From VXNE01 sp965206615 (GTDB lineage Bacteria; Pseudomonadota; Gammaproteobacteria; Pseudomonadales; Azotimanducaceae): a DNA stretch of 64,000 nucleotides. Of this stretch, positions 25,913-32,731 are shown piece after piece. The notes beneath the pieces were generated by a model. That model was not told where the DNA came from. It worked only from the letters and a program-made list of their open reading frames with translations, and searched no databases. The stretch lies in the NCBI GenBank assembly GCA_965206615.1, contig CBDBKI010000005.1, forward strand, positions 2,170,001 through 2,234,000, in the 5' to 3' direction. A program made the translations under genes and the position numbers. The number at the start of each line of letters is the position of its first letter. Position 1 is the first letter of the stretch.

Positions 25913-26072
25913 GGGACGCCCTTGTGGCGTCCCGGCTCGAATTCACGCGCGGGCGCCGACGCGGGCGAATGTAGGGGACGCCCTTGTGGCGTCCGGGCTC
26001 GAATTCATGCGCGGGCGCCGACGCGGGCGACCACAAGGGTCGGGGACGGGCGACCACAAGGGTCGCCCCTAC
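25909..26072. repeat. Tandem GTAGGGG hairpin elements
   Basis: Two left hairpins with stem GGGACGCC / GGCGTCCC (25909-25934 and a slightly altered copy at 25971-25996) are followed by one truncated and one complete GGGCGACC / GGTCGCCC hairpin (26023-26040 and 26048-26072). Each left hairpin is followed by a GCTCGAATTCA (c/t) GCGCGGGCG spacer, so part of the unit was duplicated in place. The TAG of the first copy is the stop of the amidase fragment. Confidence 0.9.
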
Positions 26073-26154
26073 AGCGAGTTCAGCGGCTTGTTTGCCACCC
26101 GAAACGCGGCGCTGGAGCGAGGGCCGCGCACGCCGGCCCGGCGCCGCCACGGGA

Positions 26155-27687
26155 TCAATAGGCAATCTCGAAACGTGTCGCACGCCCGTTACCAACCCGG
26201 CGCAGCAAACCTGCCTCTTCCAGGGTTTTCAGGGCGCGTTGCGTCTTCCTTTCGTCAAAGCCCGTGCCGCTCATCAATTCTCGCGTGCTGATCGTGTCGC
26301 GCAATGCCGCGACGCGCCAGGACGTCGTCGCCGCGTCACCCAGGTCGTCCATCACTGCAGGGCCCGTCAGGTCCCGCGCCAGCCCCGCCGCACTACGATA
26401 GATCGAGAGCTCGAGGTATGGCGCTCGCCACCGGTATCTGGGCAATGGCACTCCCGCGCGTTCGGCCCGGAGGCGCAGCGACTTGAGCCCCAATCCGCGC
26501 TCCTCGGCCAGTCTCATCTGCGAAAACACGTAGTGGAGCACGGGGTTGCGACTCAGCATGGGCGCATCGAGCGATTGCATCTGTTTGAGCGTGATCGGTT
26601 CGACCGGCAACCCGGGGCTCATGACCGTGACGCTGTCCCGTGTCACCGCGACTTGGCACTTGGCCCCGGCGACTCCGTAGTCTCTGTGGATAATCGCGTT
26701 GACAATGGCTTCACGCACCATCTCGAAGAACGGGTCAAGCAAGTCTATGCGTCCGCCGTGCGACCGGTCGATCGGATTCGGGAGCCTCGCGCGCAGCCAC
26801 CCCATCACCTCCTTGGGGACGAACACTTGCGGGCCATCGAAGTCGCGCACCTCTTCACCGCCGTCGGCAAAGTCTCCGCCGTCGGCAAAGTCTCGTCCGT
26901 CGGCAAAGTGAACCGTGCCAAGTACGCCTGCGTGGGGAATCGCCGTTCTCGGCTCGGTCCCGAACAGCAGGTATCCAAATCCCGTGGGCACGGTTTGCCC
27001 GGTCCCCGCCTCGCACAAGACGCCGAGCCGCAACAAGCGGCGGGTGAACGTGGCTTCGTCTTCGGCGATCTGCGCGATGTCCCGGTATCGGTCCAGCGCC
27101 AACCGGGACAGATCGTCAAGGTGAACCGCGTTCAACTCCGACTCCAGTTCGGACAACCGTTCAGCGAGCGCAGTGGGCTCGTTCTGCCAAGCGTCCGCGC
27201 GCGCCACCGCTTGCTCCAGGAACGGTCTGTTCTGGTCGCGGATTTCGCGTTGCAGATCCGGGTCGAAGAGGCGGACGCTGACTCCGTTGTCCTGCAGGTA
27301 ACGAATGCCCTTGCGGTCTGCTGTTGGATCGGGGTCTTCGATGCCAATCCAAACCTCCTTGATTCGTGCCCGTACGATCCGCTCGGCGCAGCTGACCTTC
27401 GGCACTTGGCGTGCTCCCGGCGCACACGGCTCCAAGGTCGAGAACAGCACGGCGTCATCCAATCGAGAATCCTGCAACTTCCGCTCCAGCAGGGTGTACT
27501 CGGCGTGGTCGCCTTCCCTCAATTCCCCACGACAAGCGCTCACGTCATCCTCATCTGGTCGCCAGATGACGGCACCCACGCCAAGCGTCGCTGTCCCGTC
27601 TGCGCGGTGCTCGGGTGTGGACCGCCGCATGACCTGCACGGCATGCTCCATGAGCTTGCGAGCGTTGAGTTGCGTCGAGTCAGCCAT
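26155..27687 (-). CDS. RibD-like deaminase fused to AlbA/Schlafen-type HATPase and winged helix
   Basis: A 510-residue multidomain protein. Residues 10-145 form a nucleoside/pterin-type zinc deaminase: HAE at 61-63 and PC...C (C88, C100) in LEPCAPGARQVPKVSC. From about 230 the protein follows the C-terminal layout of AlbA_2/Schlafen-type regulators: GYLLFGTEPRTAIPHAGVLG, then an HATPase_c_4 module (EAIVNAIIHRDY at ~326, EERGLGLKSL at ~395). A winged helix closes it (DTISTRELMSGTGFDERKTQRALKTLEEAGLLRRVG). The usual AlbA_2 domain is replaced by the deaminase. ATG at 27687 follows GAAGGG; 32 extra upstream codons look non-homologous. Three FADG units (261-277) come from a short tandem DNA repeat. 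Role unknown: nucleotide-sensing regulator or defence effector are both possible. Confidence 0.8.
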   Translation of the reverse strand: MADSTQLNARKLMEHAVQVMRRSTPEHRADGTATLGVGAVIWRPDEDDVSACRGELREGDHAEYTLLERKLQDSRLDDAVLFSTLEPCAPGARQVPKVSCAERIVRARIKEVWIGIEDPDPTADRKGIRYLQDNGVSVRLFDPDLQREIRDQNRPFLEQAVARADAWQNEPTALAERLSELESELNAVHLDDLSRLALDRYRDIAQIAEDEATFTRRLLRLGVLCEAGTGQTVPTGFGYLLFGTEPRTAIPHAGVLGTVHFADGRDFADGGDFADGGEEVRDFDGPQVFVPKEVMGWLRARLPNPIDRSHGGRIDLLDPFFEMVREAIVNAIIHRDYGVAGAKCQVAVTRDSVTVMSPGLPVEPITLKQMQSLDAPMLSRNPVLHYVFSQMRLAEERGLGLKSLRLRAERAGVPLPRYRWRAPYLELSIYRSAAGLARDLTGPAVMDDLGDAATTSWRVAALRDTISTRELMSGTGFDERKTQRALKTLEEAGLLRRVGNGRATRFEIAY

Positions 27688-27781
27688 TGCCTGCATTCCC
27701 TTCAACCAACGGGCACCGTGGTCGTGCTCAACGACGCCGCACGGCTGCGGCACATGCGGCGCCCGTGACGATGCGGACACC

Positions 27782-28065
27782 AATCATGCCACATCGTTAG
27801 CCTTCATGTCGGGAAGAATTAGTGTTCTCCCATTTACGATCTAATCCCGACATATTTGAGCATACTTTGTCGTGATTTAGGTTATTTCGACGATTGTAGT
27901 ACTGAATCCCGACAATTAATCCTGTTTAGTGTCGGGATCCCAACCACAACATCTCCGTCACGGAACGACTTCGCGAAATTCTCGCCATCTTTCTGTCGGG
28001 ATTCCTTGGGCTTTCTAGCCCCGAGACCATAATCCAGACACTCTCGCGCCGTCCGTGTCGGGATT
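27782..28065. repeat. Array of five 35-bp dyad modules with variable loops
   Basis: Five modules of the form AATCCCGACA - 15 nt - TGTCGGGATT lie at 27782-27816, 27843-27877, 27905-27939, 27969-28003 and 28031-28065. Starts are 61, 62, 64 and 62 bp apart and linkers are 26-29 nt. The 15-nt gap is invariant while loop and linker sequences all differ. Outer arms are degenerate in modules 1 and 4 (AATCATGCCA, CTTCGCGAAA) and module 5 has one change (AATCCAGACA). The first half is strikingly AT-rich. The array lies between the divergent deaminase-HATPase gene and an aminotransferase. It is not a standard CRISPR array; operator or stem-loop RNA functions are open. Confidence 0.85.
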
Positions 28066-28084
28066 CCCGCGTCTCGCACTCAAC

Positions 28085-28120
28085 CTGGGAGTCTGCGCCG
28101 CAAACCGCGCAGACTCCCAG
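28085..28120. other. 14-bp perfect stem-loop beside the array
   Basis: CTGGGAGTCTGCGC (28085-28098) and its exact complement (28107-28120) flank an 8-nt loop. No T-run follows on either strand, so it is not a classic intrinsic terminator. It separates the inverted-repeat array from the aminotransferase gene and could end an array transcript or act as a structural boundary. Confidence 0.75.
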
Positions 28121-28228
28121 TCGGTCAGGCTGTGCAGGCGTCGCGCCAGCGCGCGAAACGGTAAGATGCGCCTGCCTCGCCGAGGCGGCGCAGGTGATTG
28201 CGGCGGGGACTGGCTGTCAGAGGACGAC

Positions 28229-29638
28229 ATGGACGACGAGCAACAGGTCACCCTGCGCGCGCCAGACCTCGCGACGCAACCGGTATCCGTAACCCGCAAG
28301 ATGGCGGCCGCGCTGCCGGAGTTGCGCCGCACGGCCGAAGCCAGCGGACTCACCATCCATCATCTCGGCGCCGGCTATCCGAATCCGGAAGTGACTGACC
28401 CCAGGGGCTTCCTGGCGGGGGAGGCCGCGTTTTACGAGCACCTGCGGGCGCGGGAAGGCATCAACGATCCGCAGGCGCTGCCCGAGTTCCTGCGGGAGTC
28501 CTACGCGTACACCGATACGCTGGGACCGGTCGGGCCGCGGGAGTCCTTTGCGCGCGTCTACGGGGCGGACTGGGACGTGAAGATCGACCCGCAAAGGCTG
28601 ATCCCGACGGTCGGGGCCACCGGGGGCATCAGCCTCATGTGCGCGCTGTTCGAGCGTCCCGGAGAGCCGATCGGCTACCTCACGGATGCGCCCACCTACG
28701 CCGGGTTTCTCGCGCGGGCGACGCTGTGCCGTCACGCGCGCATCTTCAGCGTGGACATGGACGGGGAGGGTCCCGACCCCGATCGGTTCCGCGCCGCCAT
28801 CGCCGAGGCGCGTGCCGAGGGCCGCTTCGTGCCGTTCTATTACACGGTGCCCGACGGCCACAATCCGGCCGGGTTCTCGTTCAGCGCGGGCCGGCGCGCG
28901 GAGATCCTCGAGATCGCCCGGGACGAGGGCATCCTGATCGTCGAGGACGCCCCCTACGTCTACATCAGCTACGCGCAGCCTCAGGACCGGCCGAAACCGT
29001 TCCTGTCGCTCGATCCCGCCCGGACGGTACACCTCTTCACGGGCTCGAAGATCGGACTGCCGGGCCCCCGCGTCGGCTTCGTCTACAGCGAAGCGAAGCT
29101 CGAGATCGGGGACGGACGCCGGGAGTCGTTGACGGACCTGCTGCTCACCGAAGCCAGCGCCGACATCCTGTTCCAGAATCCGCAGGCGCTGCGTTCGTTC
29201 GAGTCGCTGCTGCACGACGAGTCGGGCTGCCTGCGCGACTCGCTGTGGCCGGTGGCGAATGCCAAGCTCGATGTGTACCGCGAGAACCGCTCCATCATGC
29301 TGGACGGCCTGCAGCGCGGCCTCGGCGCCTGGCCGGAGCGTTTTCGCTGGACGGTTCCGGAAGCCGGCTTCTTCACGGTGTTCCGCTTCCTGGACCCGGA
29401 CATCGTCACCGACGACGAGTTCGTGGCGCGCCTCGTCGCGCAATACGGGGTCGTGGTGATCCCGATGTACGACTTCTATCCGCCGGACGCCCGGGAACGC
29501 AATCCGCGCGCGGGGCTCGACGAACTGCGGCTGTCGTTCTGCTTCACGGAGCGCACCGGAAAGGCGCGGGTGGAGGATCTCGGTGCTGCGGTGGAGGCGT
29601 TTGCCCGCGCCGTGCGTGCGGAGTCCGGGCTGGCATGA
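28229..29638 (+). CDS. PLP-dependent aminotransferase (2-aminoadipate/aromatic type)
   Basis: A 469-residue fold-type I aminotransferase. Motifs: IHHLGAGYPNPEV, the substrate segment PFYYTVPDGHNPAGF, ILIVEDAPYVYIS and the PLP lysine in LFTGSKIGLPGPRVGFV. The pattern is that of the KAT/LysN aminotransferases rather than aspartate aminotransferase. No GntR domain is present, so it is not a MocR regulator. The ATG follows CAGAGGAC. It is followed 40 bp later by a DUF418 membrane protein. Confidence 0.88.
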   Translation: MDDEQQVTLRAPDLATQPVSVTRKMAAALPELRRTAEASGLTIHHLGAGYPNPEVTDPRGFLAGEAAFYEHLRAREGINDPQALPEFLRESYAYTDTLGPVGPRESFARVYGADWDVKIDPQRLIPTVGATGGISLMCALFERPGEPIGYLTDAPTYAGFLARATLCRHARIFSVDMDGEGPDPDRFRAAIAEARAEGRFVPFYYTVPDGHNPAGFSFSAGRRAEILEIARDEGILIVEDAPYVYISYAQPQDRPKPFLSLDPARTVHLFTGSKIGLPGPRVGFVYSEAKLEIGDGRRESLTDLLLTEASADILFQNPQALRSFESLLHDESGCLRDSLWPVANAKLDVYRENRSIMLDGLQRGLGAWPERFRWTVPEAGFFTVFRFLDPDIVTDDEFVARLVAQYGVVVIPMYDFYPPDARERNPRAGLDELRLSFCFTERTGKARVEDLGAAVEAFARAVRAESGLA

Positions 29639-29678
29639 ACCTGGATGCACCGCCCCCCGATGCAACGGAGCCCGTCCG

Positions 29679-30962
29679 ATGACCGATGCCCGCGCCGCGC
29701 CGGTTGCCCCGGGAGATCGTATCGAGGCCCTGGACGTCCTGCGCGGCTTCGCGCTGCTCGGCATCCTGCTGCTCAACATCCTCGGCTTCGGGCTGCCGTT
29801 CCTGTCGTATCTGAACCCTGCTGCCGACGGCGCGACGAGCGGCGTCAACTTCGGCGTGTACGTGACGGTGGAGCTCTTCTTCGAGGGCGCCCTGCGCGCG
29901 CTCTTCTCCATGCTGTTCGGCGCCGGCGTCATCCTCTTCTCGAGCGGCAAGGGCGCAGGGCCGTACTACCGGCGCCAGTTGCTGCTGTTGCTGTTCGGAC
30001 TGTTCAACGCCTTCGTCCTGCTCTGGTCCGGAGACATCCTCGTCCCCTACGCCCTGGCGGGGCTGGTCCTGTACCTCGTGCGCAACTGGCGCCCGCGCAG
30101 TCTCTACATCGCATCCGGAGTGGTCTTTGCCTACCTCGCGCTGTTCTATGGCGTGGTGCTGACGGCGGTTACTGTACTGCCTGGCCAGGTCGCCGAGATC
30201 CAGGCAGCCGTCGCGGCCGGAGAGTCGGTGAGCGGGGCAGACCGTGCGCTCCTCGTGCAGCACGCGGAACTCAACTTCGTCGTGCATCCGCCGGCGGAGG
30301 AACTGGCGCGCGAAATCACGAACTGGCGGGGGACATACCCGGAAGCCCTGGCTGCCAACGCGCGCGGGCTCCTCGGCGCTACCTACCCGACGAACCTCCC
30401 GCTGCTTCTGTTCTGGGATGCGCTGGCAGCGATGCTGCTCGGGATGGCCCTGTATCGCTCCGGAGCCCTCCAGGCCAGGCGGTCGCCGCGCTTCTACGGG
30501 ATTCTCGCGGGCGTAGGTCTGTGTGTCGGGCTGCTGGTCAACGGTCTCGAGGTCGGTCTGCGCGCGATGACGGGTTTCGATGCCCAGTGGTTGCCGAGTT
30601 TCTCGTCGCCGCTCTACGACGTGGGGCGTGTGGCGATGGGCCTCGGCTACCTGGGTGTCGTCATGCTCATCTGTCAGCGCGGTCTCTGGGCGGCGGTGCG
30701 GCGGGCGCTTGCCGCCGTGGGCCGCATGGCGCTCAGCAACTACCTGATGCAGAGCCTGATCTGCCTGTTCGTCTTCCACGAGATCGGGCTCGGCTGGTGG
30801 AACGAGCTGGAGCGCTATCAGCTCTATTTCGTCGTCATCGCGGTCTGGGCGTTCCAGGTCGCGTTCAGCGTGTGGTGGATGGGCCGCTACCGCTTCGGCC
30901 CGATGGAATGGTTGTGGCGGGCGCTGACGTACGGGCGTCCGCCGCCGATGGTGAACGCCTGA
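29679..30962 (+). CDS. DUF418 integral membrane protein
   Basis: A 427-residue inner-membrane protein with about nine or ten hydrophobic segments. The N-terminal IEALDVLRGFALLGILLLNI and the C-terminal VGRMALSNYLMQSLICLFVF and MGRYRFGPMEWLWRALTYG are signatures of the DUF418/YeiB-type family, related to the heparan-alpha-glucosaminide acyltransferase-like superfamily. The function of this family is not established. The start at 29679 has GGAG upstream. The stop overlaps the next ATG (TGATG). Confidence 0.9.
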   Translation: MTDARAAPVAPGDRIEALDVLRGFALLGILLLNILGFGLPFLSYLNPAADGATSGVNFGVYVTVELFFEGALRALFSMLFGAGVILFSSGKGAGPYYRRQLLLLLFGLFNAFVLLWSGDILVPYALAGLVLYLVRNWRPRSLYIASGVVFAYLALFYGVVLTAVTVLPGQVAEIQAAVAAGESVSGADRALLVQHAELNFVVHPPAEELAREITNWRGTYPEALAANARGLLGATYPTNLPLLLFWDALAAMLLGMALYRSGALQARRSPRFYGILAGVGLCVGLLVNGLEVGLRAMTGFDAQWLPSFSSPLYDVGRVAMGLGYLGVVMLICQRGLWAAVRRALAAVGRMALSNYLMQSLICLFVFHEIGLGWWNELERYQLYFVVIAVWAFQVAFSVWWMGRYRFGPMEWLWRALTYGRPPPMVNA

Positions 30963-31714
30963 TGGACATCGCGCGCGCGGCGGCGCGCCGGTTGGAGCAC
31001 TTCGACCGGCGCGCGCCAGACCCCACCGCGGCCGTGGCGGATCCGGAGGAGGGGTACGCCATCCAGGCCGAGGTCGCCCGGCTGCGTCAGGACCGGGGCG
31101 AGATTGTCATCGGCTACAAGGTGGGTTGCACATCGCCTGCCACCCAGCGGCAACTGGCGATCGACGGCCCCATCTTCGGCCGGCTGTTCGAGGGCGAGCG
31201 CTGGCCCTCCGGCGTGGTGCTTGCACGTGACCGTTTCCTGCAGTTGGCTTTCGAGGGCGAGCTGGCGGTCCACCTCGGCCGCGAGCTGCCCGACGAGCCC
31301 GACGCGGCGGCCGTGCTGGCATCGATCGACGCGGTGTTCGCGGTCATCGAACTGCATCACTTCCCGTATCGGGAGCAAGGACCCTCGGCTGCGGAACTCA
31401 TTGCGAGCAACGGAGTGCATGCCGGCCATGTCTTTGCCGGCGCCGGTGTGGCGGCGCTGGATGACGCGTCCGCCAGCCTCTCGATCGAGATCGACGGCAG
31501 CGAGGCCGCGGCGGTATCCGGACCGGAGCTGACACGCACCATAGCGTCCTCGCTGGCGTGGCTTGCCCGCGAACTGCCGCGACGCGGGGAGCGGCTCCAG
31601 CCGGGTCACACCGTCCTCTGTGGAACGGTGGCGCCCCTCCTGCCGGCGCCGGACGCGCGCGAGGTCACCGTAACGACGGACCGCTTCGGCTCCGTCCGGT
31701 GCACCCTCGAATAA
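30962..31714 (+). CDS. 2-keto-4-pentenoate hydratase / FAH-family protein
   Basis: A 250-residue protein of the MhpD/fumarylacetoacetate-hydrolase superfamily. GYKVGCTSPATQRQL, GPIFGRLFEGE, FEGELAVHLGRELP and LIASNGVHAGHVFAG mark the metal-binding fold used by enol hydratases and decarboxylases of aromatic meta-cleavage pathways. The GELAVHLG and HxxExxx ligands are present. No ring-cleavage genes are near, so the actual substrate is unclear. It is translationally coupled to the DUF418 gene. Confidence 0.85.
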   Translation: MDIARAAARRLEHFDRRAPDPTAAVADPEEGYAIQAEVARLRQDRGEIVIGYKVGCTSPATQRQLAIDGPIFGRLFEGERWPSGVVLARDRFLQLAFEGELAVHLGRELPDEPDAAAVLASIDAVFAVIELHHFPYREQGPSAAELIASNGVHAGHVFAGAGVAALDDASASLSIEIDGSEAAAVSGPELTRTIASSLAWLARELPRRGERLQPGHTVLCGTVAPLLPAPDAREVTVTTDRFGSVRCTLE

Positions 31715-31760
31715 GCGGCGTCCCGTCTCGAATTCACGCAGAGTGTCGGCGCGGGCGATT

Positions 31761-31837
31761 GTAGGGACGGGCTTGTCCCGTCCCGTCTTGATTTCATGCA
31801 GGGTCTCGGCGCGGGCGACCACAAGGGTCGCCCCTAC
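31761..31837. repeat. Paired GTAGGGG hairpin element
   Basis: The left hairpin GTAGG + GGACGGG/CCCGTCC stem lies at 31761-31785. The right hairpin, stem GGGCGACC / GGTCGCCC with loop ACAAG and end CTAC, lies at 31813-31837. A short remnant GGCGTCCCGTCTCGAATTCA at 31717-31736 is a decayed third copy. The right end supplies the TAG stop of the PhyH gene on the minus strand. Confidence 0.9.
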
Positions 31838-32598
31838 ATGGGGATGCGCCGTGTCCGCATGCTTACGCGCCAGTCGCGCTCCGGCGACTCGCAGTCCGCG
31901 GTGGCGTAGTGGGTCGAGATGACGCGGCGGCAGGCGTCGGTGCGGTTGTGGCCCGAGCCGTGAATCAGCAGCGGGTGGAACAGGAGCGTGTCGCCGGCCT
32001 GCATCTCGATGTGGACATGCTCGCCGACGGCAGCGTCCCCGACTCCGAAGAAACCCGAATTGAGGTGTTCCCAGTCGGGGTAGCCGTGATCGAGCAGTTC
32101 GCCCTGATGACTGCCGGGGACCACCGCCAGGCACCCGTTGTCGCGGTGGGTCTCCGTGAACGTCGTCCAGGTGCCGACGATCTTCTCCGGCGGGCGCATG
32201 CGGAAGTAGTGCAGATCCTGGTGCAGCGGATGGCGTCCGTCGATGCCCGGCGGCTTGTTGAACACGTTCGTCGCGACGGTGTAGAGGTCGCCGGGGCCGA
32301 TCAGGCTGCGTACGGCGGCGAGCAGAGCGGGCTCCGTCGTGTAGCCATACAGGTCCGGGTCTTCCTCGAACTGCAGCAGCTTGTTGACGGCCTCCACCGG
32401 CGTGCGCGGCCGTACCGCGCCGGTGACTACCATCACGTCGCGCATCATCTTCATGCCGGGCGCGGGCGCAACGGCTTCGCTCGCATACTCGAGGAAGCGC
32501 TCCTCGTAGGCCTTCAAGTGCGCCTCCGGGACGAGTCCCGGCAGGAGCAGGAAGCCCTGCGTGCCGTACTGCTGGATCTGCTCGGGGGTCAGGCTCAT
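31834..32598 (-). CDS. Phytanoyl-CoA dioxygenase family protein
   Basis: A 254-residue PhyH-family Fe(II)/2-oxoglutarate oxygenase. Iron ligands: HxD in HPLHQDLHYF and the distal His in LLIHGSGHNRTDACRR, which also holds the 2-oxoglutarate arginine. CLAVVPGSHQGELLDHGYPDWEHLN is typical of phytanoyl-CoA hydroxylase proper. The chosen ATG at 32598 gives the standard start MSLTPEQIQQYGTQGFLLLPGLV; the longer frame upstream has no family match. The stop codon sits in a repeat, so the C-terminus (RRIPM) may be truncated or extended relative to relatives. Confidence 0.9.
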   Translation of the reverse strand: MSLTPEQIQQYGTQGFLLLPGLVPEAHLKAYEERFLEYASEAVAPAPGMKMMRDVMVVTGAVRPRTPVEAVNKLLQFEEDPDLYGYTTEPALLAAVRSLIGPGDLYTVATNVFNKPPGIDGRHPLHQDLHYFRMRPPEKIVGTWTTFTETHRDNGCLAVVPGSHQGELLDHGYPDWEHLNSGFFGVGDAAVGEHVHIEMQAGDTLLFHPLLIHGSGHNRTDACRRVISTHYATADCESPERDWRVSMRTRRIPM

Positions 32599-32731
32599 TC
32601 GTCTCGACGCACTGGCTCGCGTGTGAACGGTAGTGTATCCCGAGGGCCGGGGACTTCGCCTGCGACCGCGTCGTAACATCGCGCGGCCGTCGTCCCCACG
32701 TTCCGGGACGCGCTACACCAGGAGGCCGAGC

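Noticed and set aside
27782..28065. CRISPR array
   Set aside because: Identical repeats of 24-40 bp are absent; only the 10-bp arms are conserved, loops vary, and there are no cas genes in the window.
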